Positions 11,852-23,446 of a stretch of 64,000 nt of DNA are shown here, in pieces. Numbering within the stretch: position 1 is the stretch's first letter; every line of letters starts with the position of its first letter. The position numbers and the translations under genes were made by a program. A model generated the notes under the pieces. It saw nothing but the letters and a program-made list of their open reading frames with translations. It had not been told where the DNA came from and did not search any database. This DNA is from Mrakia gelida (taxonomy: Eukaryota; Basidiomycota; Tremellomycetes; Cystofilobasidiales; Mrakiaceae): assembly GCA_024345305.1 (NCBI GenBank), contig BRON01000003.1, positions 868,001 to 932,000 of the forward strand, read 5' to 3'.

Positions 11852-14825
11852 CTACGCCTCTCCAATCCACTCTCCGTAGGCGTTGGGAGCCTCTCCTCGT
11901 ACGTAAGCCTCGAAGGTCCTCTTCAGCACGGCCGACCACGAGATGTCTCGGTCGTCCTCCTCCAGGATGTCGTCGTCCCAAGCGCGAGGTTTCGACTTTT
12001 TCTTCGTAGCTGCGTCCGGAAGAGGGTTGACGGCGGTCTCGACGGGACCGTCGGGAGTGGGGACGCCGTCGGAGTTGACGGGAGGGAGGGATCGGGAGGC
12101 GAGGAGGGCTTCTCGAAGGAGACGCTCGCCTCGAAGGAAGCGACGTCCGAGGTCGGGGAAGTTTCGAGATGGGTCGAAGGGAAGCCACCTGGTAGAGATG
12201 AGAGAAACGTTGTTAGCACGAGCTCGAGGCGAGGGCGAGGCAGAAGAGGGAAGACGGGGGACGCACCAGTTGTTGTGGTAGTGATAGCAGAAGGCTCCTC
12301 GGAAGAACGAGTGGAATCCAGCGGCCTGAGGTTCTCCTGTAGCCTGCTTGTCTCCGACGAAGAACTTCTTGAACCTGTGAATGAAAAAGAAAGAAGCGAT
12401 CAGCTCGACGAGAACGCAAACGCATCGACGCGTCGAGAAACGAGGCATACTCACTCGTAGAAGTAAGGGAACGGAGGTCGATCCCTCTGGTAGCCCTCCA
12501 TGTTCAACCAGGCCGAATCGAACAACGCGTCGGGAAGTCGGAAGAGCAGCGGCTCGAGTCCAGCGTCGTTGAGGTACCTCGAGATCGTCATCGGATGGAA
12601 GTCCATCTTGTTCTCGAGCGCCGTCTTGAACAGGAAGCTCGTCAACGCCGATCCCTTGTGCATCTTGATGATAGCGGTGTTGTACTTCTCGTGCCAACTC
12701 CATCGGTAGGCGAACGCTCCTCGGTAGTTCCAGAGCTCCTCCCAGTCTCGAAGGAAGAGGGTGTCGGCGTCGAGGTAGATTCCTCCGAATCGATGGAGGA
12801 GGACGAATCGAACCATGTCGGAGAGAACGGTCGAGAGCTTGTCGTAGTCCTTCTCCGAGGTTCCGGTGGCGACCTTGGGAGCGACGACTGGAGGTGGGGG
12901 TGCTGATCCGTCTTCGGCGTCGAGGTCTGCGACGACTCCTGCGAGAACCTCCTCGTCCGTCAAGGCTCGCTTCCCTCCTCCTGGTCCCTTGTCTCCGTCG
13001 TCGTCGGCCTTGGGTGCTGGAGGAACGTACTGGTGACCTCCTGAGTTGAGGATGGGGAGCTTCCTCCAGTGATCCTTGAGCTCAGGGACTCCGTCGAGCT
13101 GCTCGGTCGTGTTCCACATCTTGAACTTCACGACGTCCTTGAACCTCGCGTCGAGGAAGGGAGCGGACCACGGGTTGGTAGCGAGAGCGTTGAACATCTC
13201 CCTCTTGGCTCCTGGGTTGGGAACCGAAGCGGCGTGCCCTGGGTTGATCCAAACGAGGAACTGAGGACGGCACACCGGCGGCGAGGACGACGACTGAGGT
13301 TTCGACCATTGCGAGTGAGGGAGGTCGAGTCCGAGGTTTTGAGTGTAGAGGAAGGACATGATGGCCATGTAGGGCTTGTCGGTGAAGGGACCGGCCCAGA
13401 AAATGTGGAAGAGACGAGGACGGTTGGGGTCGCAGGGCTGGTTGGGTGTTGGGGAGGAAGGTCGAGGAGGGAAGGGAGGAGGGAGGGAGAGTTTGGGTCC
13501 AGGAGATCCGGCGATGGCTTTGGCTCGCTTGAAGTCGACCTTCTCTCCGTCGGCGTTGTGAGGGATACCGAGGACGAGGTGAGCTCGTTGATCTGCTTCG
13601 GCGACGGAGACCTCGAAGTCGGGAGGAGTGGGAGCCTCGTTGAAGACGTAGGACCAGGACGAAAGGTCTCCTCGACGAATCCGACGACTGTTGTCGAGAC
13701 CTCCACCAACTCGAAGGACCTCCAGGCAATCACGAACGAACTGAATCAGAGAGAGAAGGGAAGCGGTCAGCTCGAACGCTCGGGGAAAGGACGAGACGAG
13801 CCTGTTCGATCGTTGAGCTCGATGCCAACTCGACGAGCTCGACGTCGAGCCCGATGCCTTTTTCAGATCTCTCGAACTCGGCTACGTGGTCCTCAAGCTC
13901 GAGAGAGCTTCGATCGCGCTCTCCACCACGCTCTTCAGCCAACGACCGATCGAAAAGAAGAAAGCTCGACTCACGAGTCCCTTCGAGAAATCACAATGAT
14001 CCAGCAGCACGTCCAGATCCGCTGCACTTCCAACCTCAGGCCTCTTCGGCCAACCAGCGTAAGATCGATCTCCCAGAGCCTCGGTGAGGTTCTTGTAGGT
14101 TCGCTCGGGTCCAGATCCGGTGAGGTAGGGTGTTGGAGGGAGGGTGGTGGAAAGAGGAGGTCGAGGGAGCATGGATTTGGGAACGGCAGGGTTGATGTAT
14201 CCTGGGACGAGGTTGGTTCGAGGAGCTGCATGGCGAAGATAGCAGAGAGCGAAGGGGAAGAAGGGGAGAGGGAGATGGAAGGAGTGACGATTGAAGGTCA
14301 GCTTCGACATCGCCTCGGTCGAGCTCACTCGACAGCGAAAAGAGGAGGAAGCGACGAAGACTCACCTTTCCTAGCACTCGGCCAGTGCCCACTCATCACC
14401 TCCCACTCCCAAACGCTCTTCAGCTCCTCCTTGCTGAACACCAGCGTATCGGGGTCCTTCCAAGGCGGCTGCCATCCTCCGTTGTCGTCTCCCTTCTTCC
14501 TCTTGCCCAGCAGCCAAATCAGGAGCAGCACCAGTCCAAGGACGACGGCCAGGAACCTCCTCGACTGGACTCGAACGGTGGGTAGCCGGCGGTAGATCCT
14601 ATGAGGTATAGGGAGGACGAGTTTGAACCTTCGATGAGGATTGCTGGAGAAGGGGAGAGGGAGGAAGAAGGTCGTCGAGGAGGAGGTTGGAGAGGAGCCT
14701 GCGTCGAGGTCGAGTTTTTCTTTGAGGGCGGAGGAAGACCCAGAGGAGGAGGATGCTGAGAAGGGATGGGGTGAACGGCGAGCTTTGTGATAGCCGTTTG
14801 GTGAGCGACCGAAGAGGTGGGACAT
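11852..14825 (-). CDS. Type II membrane glycosyltransferase with DXD motif (GT32-like)
   Basis: Probably a Golgi glycosyltransferase that adds sugars to secreted or cell-wall glycoconjugates; donor and acceptor cannot be told from sequence. The start at 14825 opens MSHLFGRSPN. A cytoplasmic Ser-rich tail precedes one hydrophobic segment at residues 91-107 (FLAVVLGLVLLLIWLLG), typical of a signal anchor. A linker exon with PYLTGSGPERTYKNL follows. The catalytic region (about 13.37-12.46 kb) contains LHRFGGIYLDADTLFLRDW, the DXD sugar-nucleotide/metal site in its usual GGIYLD context, then FAYRWSWHEKYNTAI. Later exons carry FHSFFRGAFCYHYHNNW and an acidic tail ending GEWIGEA at 11852. Introns have GTCAG (reverse of CTGAC) branch sites. 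An acidic/Gly-rich insert of about 70 residues lies before the DXD motif. OCH1-like mannosyltransferases share this fold, so the exact activity is open. Confidence 0.85.
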
Positions 14826-16911
14826 GCTGTCCGAGGAAGGGGAAGGGAGGGGAGCTGATGCGAGACGCGAAGAGAAGTGAGGAGGAAGAGAGGAAGGGAA
14901 GGTCAGTACACTGGGCGCTCAAAGGAGCTGGTAAGATATGATAGGCTCTGGAGGGTGCAGTGCTCGTCCGAGTGGGAGATGGTAGACGCAGAGGGAGGCG
15001 AGAACGAGCCGAAGCTGACTTCTCCTTCCGAGCGAGCTGTGACATTCGCTGCCTCCTCCCAACTTCCCTCCAGCTCTCCCACCCGTCTCACGCGTACAGA
15101 CAAGGAAGCAGAAGCATAATCAACTCACCAAGTGCTTGTTCCGAGCTTGATCTCTGCCGAGGAGTGAGTACGAAGACGAGGGCGAGTGTGTGCTGTCGAA
15201 GGAGGAGCTGCGAAATCGAGGGACAAACGAAGAGGACGCAACAGGTCAGCTTTCTGCCACTGCTCGATAGGGCCTGGGAAGAGATTTTCTTCGCGCCAAT
15301 CTGATGTCCATAGAAGCTTCTCGAGGACGAGAAAAGAAGGCGAGCTCAAAGCGGTGGGAGGGCTCCAGAGAGGCTCCCATTCCATCTCCATCCTCCTCCC
15401 CTTCTCCTCCGTGTCGCCCTTCGCGAGCTCAGAGCTCGGCCCTCCTTCGCCTCCAAGAGCTGCTGCAACCCTGCAGCGGCATCCTCTCCTTCAGGAGAGT
15501 CATATGCTGGCCTCTCGAGTTTCCTCGAGAGGGTGCTGCAGCGAAGGACGAGCTCGAGGTCTCTTCGCACGCTAGCTCGCTGGGTCCTCCTTCCCTCTCC
15601 TCCCCCTCCTTCCCCTCCTCCTCCTCCTTCTGCTTCCCTCCTTCGAAGGCCTCCAGCAGCTCAGGACGACTCTATACATAGCAGCCTGAGCTAAGCCATG
15701 CTGCTGCGCTTCCTCTTCAGGCTTCCCTTTGAGCTCCAGCAGACCTTCCGACCTTCCTCCTCCTCCCTCCCCTTTAGCTCGCAGCTCCCTCCCTTCCTCA
15801 CCTCCTCCTCTCCGCCCTCAGAGATGAAGAAAAGCATACTGACCTTTGACGACCTGGGTTTAACTCTCCTATCCAATAAGCCCGACGAGAGAGGAAGCGA
15901 GCGAGCGCGAAGGGGGGAAGCTTGCTCGAACGGAAAAGAAAACGAGGTGATGGTTTGGGAGCTTCCTCGCCTCTCGCGAGGCCCTGAGACTTGACAGGAA
16001 GGGGAAAACAAGAGGGTTACGTAATCTTGGCAGATATGATTTTTCGTTCTTTGTATAGAAAGGGTCCGAGATCAAAAATAAGGGCGAGAGAAGGGCGAGT
16101 CTGGCAGATTTTCTTGAGGGAATCGAGGGTGACCACCCGAAAGGAAACTGCGAGAGCGGGCGGCGGGGGGGTGAGCGACGAGATCAGCACCTCGTCAAGG
16201 GGTTTTGTTCTTGGGCTCTGGACAGGTCGGAGAGGTCAAAGGGACTGAAATAGAGATCGAAGGGTGTGTGACATTGGGAGCCAGTTCGGTCAGGAGTTCA
16301 AGCTGAAAAGCAGGTCGACGGGAAAGAGACGCGTCGACCATCGTTTCGTTCTCCTGCTTCCGGTACGCCTTCCCAAACCCCTGGCAGCCTCGAACATTAG
16401 ATTGCGGCTCAGTCCGAGAAGCTGAGAGCGACAAGCGGCGGTCTTTTCGAACTGGAAGGCGAGAAAATCGTACGAGACGAGACGCGTCGAGGTCCAACTC
16501 CCTTCGTTCTTCTCGCCCATCTTCTCTCCTCTCTCTGGCTTCCCTCCGACTCACACTCCCTCTCGCACACCACTGGCCCTTCTCCCGACACCAGCTTCCC
16601 ACGCCCGCGCTGATCTCACTTCCTCCTCTCGAACCCAACACCGTTTGAGCCCTCCTCCTCCGACTTCCTCTTTTCTGAGCTCACCTCCCTTGCCTCACTG
16701 CACCTCCCACGACCCAACCATCCCTCCCAGAACACCGCAGCGGTTCCCTCTCCGCCGAACTCATCAGTAAACTGACTGCTGCCTTTCCCAAACGCACCAA
16801 GAAACGACGACGACAACGTCTGAAAAGTCCATGACTATCCGTCCTCCCTCCCTCCTCTTCCCTCCGTTCTCCAAAACACCCGCACCCAACCGGACCTGTT
16901 CCAGAGACGGA
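14826..16911. other. Two-kilobase gap without a supported gene
   Basis: This holds the promoter of the glycosyltransferase gene and the 3' flank of bL36m. Donor-like GTGAGT signals on the minus strand (for example near 15124) suggest a possible intron in a 5' leader, but no coherent protein joins them. The 15.4-15.75 kb part is rich in short perfect hairpins, listed separately. GACGCGTC occurs at 16328 and 16481. A 98-codon plus-strand frame at 15698-15994 has no family resemblance and no splice support. Confidence 0.45.
15484..15532. repeat. Pair of perfect short hairpins
   Basis: Positions 15484-15490 (CTCTCCT) pair with 15493-15499. Positions 15511-15519 (CCTCTCGAG) pair with 15524-15532 (CTCGAGAGG) around a TTTC loop. 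Other GAGCTC- and CTGCAG-containing inverted repeats lie within 200 bases. Whether this is a transcribed structure is unknown. Confidence 0.6.
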
Positions 16912-17651
16912 CTAGCATCGTGGTTTCCCAATAGACTTGACCCATCCTTGTCGCTGCGAGGTGTTGGGAGGGGAGGGGAGGAGGGAGGTGAAGGTGAAGG
17001 AAGGAGAAGTTGAGGTTGAGGTCGGACGAGTTCGAAGGCGAGGGATCGGGCGGTGATTGTAGAGTGGGGCGGATGAGGTGGAGAGTAAGAGGGGAGACGG
17101 AGATGAAGAGCAAGGGGGGATGGGGCAAAGGAAGAAGGAAGACGGAAGGCAAGGAGGTGAGCTCAGGAAAGAAGGAAGGAAGGGGAAGAAGAGGCGAGGA
17201 CGTCGACGAACCTGCTTATGCTTCTGATCCTTGTTGCAGATGACTCGGAGGTATCCGTGCCTGTACCAAACCGAATCCCGGCATGTCAGCGACCCAGAAT
17301 CTTAAAGAAAAGCAAGGAAGGGAGTCGTACGAACCTCTTAACGAACTGGCACCCATCGCAAATGAGCTTGACGGACGACCGCACTTTCATTCCTCGTCGG
17401 CCAATCTCACTCAGCACGGAACCCGAGCTCGATCCAGACGCGGCTGATATCGGCGAGCGGGAGTGGGAGTGAGGGGAGTGAGAGGAGCAGGCAGGGCCGC
17501 AGACGTGGTGGGTTCGGGAGGAGGAGAGGAGGGTTTGGGAGGAAGGGTGGGGAGGGGAGAGGGAGAGAGGTCGGCGAAGCGAGGAGGTGAGGGAAGAGGA
17601 GATGGGCTTGGTGGCGAGGAGGGAGCGGGTGAAGACGCGGGGGAGGGACAT
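16912..17651 (-). CDS. RTC6: Mitochondrial large-subunit ribosomal protein bL36m
   Basis: This is the mitochondrial counterpart of bacterial L36, a small zinc-binding protein of the large ribosomal subunit. Three exons were resolved: 17651-17335, 17260-17212 and 16953-16912, with GTTCGT donors at 17334 and 17211 and a CTGAC branch in the first intron. The mature part starts at GMKVRSSVKLICDGCQFVKR, continues with HGYLRVICNKDQKHKQ and ends RQGWVKSIGKPRC. These carry the L36 hallmarks: the first CxxC, a third Cys in the VICNKD strand, and the His of KHKQRQG. The Ser/Arg-rich N-terminus from MSLPRVFTRSLL looks like a mitochondrial presequence. The last exon is only 42 bases. The gene is divergent from RRP43, with 370 bases between start codons. 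Confidence 0.93.
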
Positions 17652-18021
17652 GCTGAGGAAGGAAGACTGGGGGGTGAGAGGGTTGGGGTGGTGGGTGAAG
17701 GGAGGGGGGAAGGAAGGGACGGAGGTCGAGGTCGATTCGGAAGGAGGGCTGAAAGAGAGGTCGTCGGGAAGATGAGAGAAAAGAGAGATCGGATGAATTG
17801 AAAAAGATTTTACATTCGCAAGATGGACGCTCCTACTATCAGCTACCACTTCATGCTCAAAAAGTCGACTTTTTTTCTCATCTTCCCTCCCTGAGCGTCC
17901 TTCCCTAGCGACGGGGAGGGATTTCGAGCTCAGCCCTCCCTTCCTCCTTCCTTCCGTCCCTTCCTCTCTCTCCTCCATCGTCCACGCCAACCTCCTACTC
18001 TTTTTCCTCTCTTTTTCTAAG
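17652..18021. promoter_or_regulatory. Shared upstream region of bL36m and RRP43
   Basis: The two start codons face away from each other across 370 bases, so this interval must hold both promoters. It is pyrimidine-rich on the plus strand next to the RRP43 start (a CT-rich run at about 17940-18015), a common feature of fungal promoters. I see no TATA box or recognisable factor site. Confidence 0.5.
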
Positions 18022-19971
18022 ATGACCACCACTCTCCCTTCCTCCGCCGCTTCCACCTCCGCTGTCCCCCCACCCGCACCCGCAACCTCTCACCCTCTCT
18101 CGTCCCAGACGTTCAAACGACTTCACCCTCAAGCCTACCTCGAACGCTACATCTCAGAAGGCTACAGGCCAGACGGGAGGAAACTCGGAGGTGGGACTGA
18201 ATCGTGGAGGGAGGTGTCCATTAATCCTGGTTAGTCAACACCGACCAAGCATCCACGTAGAAACCTTGCTAGGGTGCAAAGGAGGGAGGACGAGCGAGCT
18301 CACTAAACTTCACGAGCTCAACGAGCTGACCCTTCGCTTCGTTCGTTCGGCAGGCTCCGTGTCTACTGCTTCTGGATCTTCGCTTGTGCGGATAGGAGAG
18401 ACGACGATCGTGTGTGGGATCAAGGCCGAGATCTTTGAGCCGGAACTGTACAGGCCGAATCAGGGATGTTTAGGTGAGTTTGAGCTTCGTCTGAGCTTCG
18501 TTCGAGCTGCCCTGGAGTCGGATCTGGCTGGGTTTGGAAGGATCACACAGACGGAGGAAGGGATGTGCTTGAAGACGCGCGCTGGATAGAAGTGCGCGGT
18601 GGTTGCGTTGGTGGAAGGACGAGGAGGGACGATGAAGCGCCGAGGAGGAGCTCGAAGCGAGGCGACGTCGCCTCCGCCGCTTCAGTTCCCTCTCAACTCA
18701 CTCGCCGAGCTCAATACCACGTAGCATACCTCCTAGAGCCATGTTCTGCCCGATGGAGGCTGGTACTTTTGCAGCAGCTCATTCTCAGCCGCTCTTGAGC
18801 TCAGCGAACGCAACCTCCCTCCCTTCAACACCTCCCTCCCTTCGCTCTCGCTTTCTCTCGGAACATCTCACTGACTCCACCCTTCTTCCATCTCCCTCGA
18901 ACTTGATCAGTTCCTAACATCGATCTCCCCTCCCTCTGCTCCTCAAAGTTCAAGCCCGGACCTCCATCAACAGAAGCTCAGGTCCTCACCGATCGACTCT
19001 CGCGCGTCCTTTCTCAGTGAGTTCACTCGCTCCTGCTTTCTTGTCTACTCCCTCTTTTCGCCGATCTCAGCTCTGGGCCCTGTCTTGGACACTTCGTGCA
19101 CTCCTCGAGGTCGACATTCGCTCCGCTTCGCGTGCTGACCGCCCTTCGTCGCGTCCTCCTTCCCTTCTTTCCCTCCAGTCCATCCATCCTCCCTCTCACC
19201 TCCCTCTGCATCGAACCCGGAAAGGCCGCTTGGGTCCTCTACATCGACGCCGTATGCATCAACTACGACGGAAACTCTTGGGACGCGTGCTTGCTTGCTG
19301 TCGTGGCTGCTTTGAGGAACAGTGAGTCGACTTGTTCTCGTTTCGTCGACTCGTCGAGCCCTTCCCACCGTCGTCTCTCGAGTAACTACAGGAATTGACA
19401 CCTCCTTTCCCGTTCTTCGCATTTTCGTTGTGATTGTTTACAGCCAAACTCCCCGCCGCTCGCTGGGACGAAACCAACGAACGAACCATCTGCTCGCGAA
19501 CAGCTCCTGCCGTTCCTCTCTCGCTGGGAGAGTTCTTGCCTATCAGCACAACTTTTGGGGTTCTTTCTTCGTGAGTCGCTTTCGGCCCTTCCCCTTTCCA
19601 TTCCACATCTCCCTACTCCCTACCCTCTTCTTTTCTCCTCTCGTCTCGCTCTCTCCCAAACCCAACCCAAACCCTGACCCTCCCCCTTTCCTTGCCTTGC
19701 CTCTCACAGCAAAACCCTCCTCTCCGATCCCACAGCGTTCGAAGAACCTCTCCTCTCCTCCACCATCACCGTCGTCTACCTCGTCTCCACTACATCGAGT
19801 GCGGGGGCCGGCGCGTCGAAGATGATGTTCCTTGAGCAGACGGGACTGGGTGGATTGGTTGCTGGACCAGGGGGAGGAGTGGGAGCTGGAACGGCGGAGG
19901 TGCTGGGTGGGGTGGTGAAGAGGGGGCGGGAGAGGGTTGAGGGGGTGCTGAAGGGATGTTTGGGGGTGTGA
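18022..19971 (+). CDS. RRP43: Exosome complex RNase PH-like subunit RRP43 (EXOSC8)
   Basis: A core ring subunit of the RNA exosome, acting in 3' processing and decay of rRNA, mRNA and ncRNA in nucleus and cytoplasm. It is usually non-catalytic within the ring. Family signatures in order: [20 protein letters not shown] near residue 40; [45 protein letters not shown] after a long intron (about 18475-18909); [38 protein letters not shown]; and a C-terminal part with [20 protein letters not shown] and a Gly-rich end that closes at the TGA at 19969-19971. The start at 18022 has no competing upstream in-frame ATG in good context. The exon around 19.07-19.12 kb is the least certain of the model. Confidence 0.9.
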
Positions 19972-20254
19972 GTGACTGAGAGGGAGGAGATCATGATGAG
20001 CTTGTTTGTTTTGTGTCGACGCGCATCGTCGAGAGGGTCGGGGAAGCGAGTGATACAGTGGAATCAACGAGAGGACACCAGCGAAGCTACTCTTTGTCCT
20101 CGGTTTGGGGAAGAGGAAGGAGGAAACGAAGGGCGAAAAAGGATGCGACGAGAGAGACGACTCGACGCGCTCGACTTCTCATCGCTCTCTTCTCTTCTTT
20201 CGGTTCAGGCGTCACGTCTCGCTCTCGTTTCAAACGGTGCGGAACGTGTTCACC

Positions 20255-22530
20255 TCAAAGACTCCACTCGAGAAGAAAGCTAAGCAAGAAAGCGACAACG
20301 ACGAACTCCTCCTCAGTTCGAACCCCCTCCCGACGACGACGACGACGACCGAACGACCTCCCAGCGGCTCCGAGACCTGGTGACCAAACGAATGGAAAGC
20401 CGAGAAAAGGATCATCATTCAAGGCAAAGTCTCTCCAGTCGATGGTGCCGAGAAAGCCGAAGAGACTGAGAAAAAGCAGAAGGGAGGGGAAAGAGACGAG
20501 ACGAACAGGCGGCGAACGTTCAGTTCCCTCGACCTCGGATTTTCGAGCTCGCTTCGCCTTGGCCTTGGTCTTGGGCTTCTTCGGCCTGTAAGAGGAGGAA
20601 GGGGATATCGGATTCAGTCGATAAGGAAGGGTGGGGAAGAGGGAAAGGAGAGAGAGCACGAACGTCTGAGCTTTGAGGATCTTGAGCGAGAGAGCCTCGA
20701 CAGCAGCTTTCTTGTAGCAGTAATCGAGAGAGAAACGGACGAGATTCAAAATGTCGAGCCGAGGGAGGAAAGAGACGTGACAATCACTCACTACTTCTTC
20801 TGTCCTCGCTTCGTTCCGGTCTGAGGAAAGAACGAAGGTCGAGTTAGCGGAGGACGACGCGTCGAGACGCGTCGAAGAGAGATCGAGAGCTCCAATGCTC
20901 ACCTTCGTGACCAACGGCAAGGCGAGGAGCTCTTCCTCGGTGACTCTGTAGGATCGAACTGCTGCAGACTTCGTAACGAAGGCATTGTTGACTCTCGCAG
21001 CGACGTGGTACCTCCAGGGTGAGTTCCAAGGATCTCGAACAGGCTCCTTGTTCTTCGACTTCTTCGATCCCTTCTTCTTCTCGGTGCTGTTACGAGGGAA
21101 GGAGAAGCGGGCGTGAGCTCGACGCGCCCTCGTCTCGTTTCATCTCGTTCGAGGAAGAGTCAGAGAGAACAGAGACGAACGAGGACGACGAGATGGGAGC
21201 AGTGATCCTGAGGAGAAGATAGTTCGAGTTTGGTCAGTATCTGCTCGAGCACTCGAGGGAGCTAGAGGTCAGACAGACGACTCACCAGTCTCCGTAGATC
21301 GCAACCTGACGGGCGAGAAGAGCAGCGACCTCGTCCTCGATGGCAGCCTTCACGGAGAGCTCGTCAGGTTTCGGACCGAGCTGCCAGTGGTAGAGGGCTC
21401 CTTGATCGACGTTGGCGAGCTTCTTGTGCCACTCCTCGAGCTTGATCTTCAACTGTTGCTCCGTGCCGGCTCGAAGCTTCTTCGTCTCGACTTTCCTCTC
21501 CTCCGCGAGAAGCTTGATGAGAACGGACTGCTCCTTCTCCCTCTTCTTCCTCCCCTTCTCCCACTCCTCGTTGCTGACTCCCCATCCGTCTCCGATGACT
21601 GAAGAGGAGAAGATCCTTCGAGCCGCGTTGAGGGACTTGTAGATGGGACCGACGAAGGCGGGTCGACTCGACCAGGTCGAGAAGCGGTTTCCGTACGAGG
21701 ATCGGTAGGCGATGTTCCCCTTGTTGTCGATGGTGAAGAGGTCGGCGGGAAGATGCTGGATGTTGGGACTAGCGGCTTGGAAGAGGACTTGGAAGACCAC
21801 TGGGCGAGGAAGTAGCAGAAGAACGCGGCAGAAGGTCAGCGACGAGAGTTCGAGGAGGGAGGAGGAGATGTCGGAGTCAGCGGGATGCGAGCCTCCCTTT
21901 GACCATGAAAGGACACTCACCGTCACGGTAGCAGGTTCTGAAGTAGCGGCAGGTAGCGGAGAGAGCGAGGTGGTCTCGAAGCTGGAAAGGAAGGGATTGT
22001 GGGAAGAAAGGAGAGAAGAGCAAAAGGGTCAACTTCGTTCGAGCTCGAGCTCGAGCTCACCAAGGAGTCCGTCCCCGCATGCAGCTTCTCCCCTTCCCTC
22101 CCGTCTCCCTGTTTTTAGACACTCGATCGAGGGGTTCACTCACATCCAGATCTGAGTCGACCGAGATCACGAGGTCGAGAATCTCGTTGGGAAGTCGTCC
22201 CAGAGGCTCGTCTCCTTCATCCCACTGGACTTGCTTCAGGTCCGTCCATTCAGCTAGCTTCCTCTTTGGCTCCTTCTCCTTCTCCTTCTCCTTCTTGTGC
22301 TTCTTGACAGTCCTTTCCTCCTCTGAGTCCAGGTCCTCGTCGCTGGCGATCTCCCTGTAGTCGGGCCTTCTCCGGACGACGGCGATGGGAGGCGAGCTTC
22401 GTTCTCCTCCTCCTCCTCCACTGCTTCCCTCCCCGTTCGACTGAGGCTGCTCCTCCTCCTTGTGGACGCTGCTCCTCTTCCTCTTGAGTCCTCTGGTAGA
22501 TCCGAGACTGGTCGAAGGAGGATTCTCCAT
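20255..22530 (-). CDS. F-box-like protein, paralogue 1
   Basis: Likely an adaptor of an SCF-type ubiquitin ligase, inferred only from an F-box-like motif. The N-terminus from 22530 is Ser/Gly-rich, then Lys/Glu-rich (KKHKKEKEKEKEPKRKLAEW). The motif LGRLPNEILDLVISVDSDLD follows, split by an intron from the next exon. A large exon (about 21.8-21.3 kb) reads VFQVLFQAASPNIQHLPADL through GDGWGVSNEEWEKGRKKREK to LARQVAIYGDW. Further left, exons read DPWNSPWRYHVAARVNNAFV, EEELLALPLVTK and SLDYCYKKAAVEALSLKILK. Every block has a counterpart in the plus-strand gene at 27260-29429, so the two are paralogues. The final exon and stop are uncertain: the frame left of 20.55 kb is open to 20255 but has no counterpart in the paralogue. 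Confidence 0.75.
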
Positions 22531-23446
22531 AGCTTAAGGGGGGAGAAGAGGTGGCGGTTGGAGAGTTTCGAGCTCAGGACTTCCTCCCCTCCTTCGAGGG
22601 GTCGGAGGAGCGCTTGACGACGGCGGACGAAACTGTTGGGGACAAAATCTGCCTAGGCAATCATCGTTGTACTATGCTCCAGTGTACCTTATACATAAGA
22701 GGGTGGAAGCGAGAAGCGAGAACGAACGCGGATGAAGAGCCGCGAGAAGCTCACGACGCGAAGACGTCGACGCGTCGAGTTGATTCCTCTGAAGCAACAA
22801 CGCCTCTTTTGTATTCTCTTCCACCATTCTAGTGACCTCAGTTTCCACTCTACGTCAGGGAAGTCGTTCCTGAAATCGAGGGTCCTTCGCAAAGATGCAT
22901 CGATCAAGGAGAAAAGGAACATGACCTCGGCTCCTCTTCATTTGGAAAGAGAGACTTCCGAGGGAGCCCTATTCTCGGACGCGACTTAGCGGAACGTTTC
23001 AGAAAAATCCCGTTGGAGCCGAGTAAAGGAGTGCGCCAAGTACGAATGGGAAAGGAGAGGTCCGTCGCGCGTCCCTCTCGCCTGGGACACGAGCTCGTCC
23101 TCGCTCTCCTCCTCGTCGCTCCCATCCTCTCTGATCAAAAGATCAGACAGCTGGTTGAAGGGCTACCGAAGACGATCTATCTACTTCGCTTCGGACTGTC
23201 CAGTCTTCCGAAACCACCAACGCCCCACCGTGTACTTCGTGATCGCGTTTTTGACGCCTCTTCCCTGTCGTTTCTCTTCCCTTCTCACCTAAAGGAGCTG
23301 TTTTGAGAGAGCTCCAACCTCCATCCCAGCCTACATCCAGTTCATTCCTCGTGAGTCTGCATCCCTTTCGGCCCCTCCGAACAGCCAGAGCTGAATGAAC
23401 GCGACCTCTTCGCTTTCAGCTCGACTCTCACCTCGACGCGGTTCCG
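22531..23446. other. Divergent intergenic region
   Basis: It separates F-box paralogue 1 (-) from the secreted-protein gene (+), so it should contain both promoters. I see no supported gene. GACGCGTC occurs at 22769, inside the longer palindrome TCGACGCGTCGA. Confidence 0.5.

Noticed and set aside
13069..14595. 508-codon plus-strand ORF
   Set aside because: Lies opposite the glycosyltransferase exons, whose DXD motif and family sequence are clear. It is a mirror of biased codon use.
15698..15994. 98-codon plus-strand ORF as a gene
   Set aside because: No family resemblance, no conserved splice context, and it overlaps an equally open antisense frame.
22741..22780. GACGCGTC copies as transposon ends or target duplications
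   Set aside because: Flanking sequences of the copies are unrelated, and no paired copies bound a coding or repeat unit.
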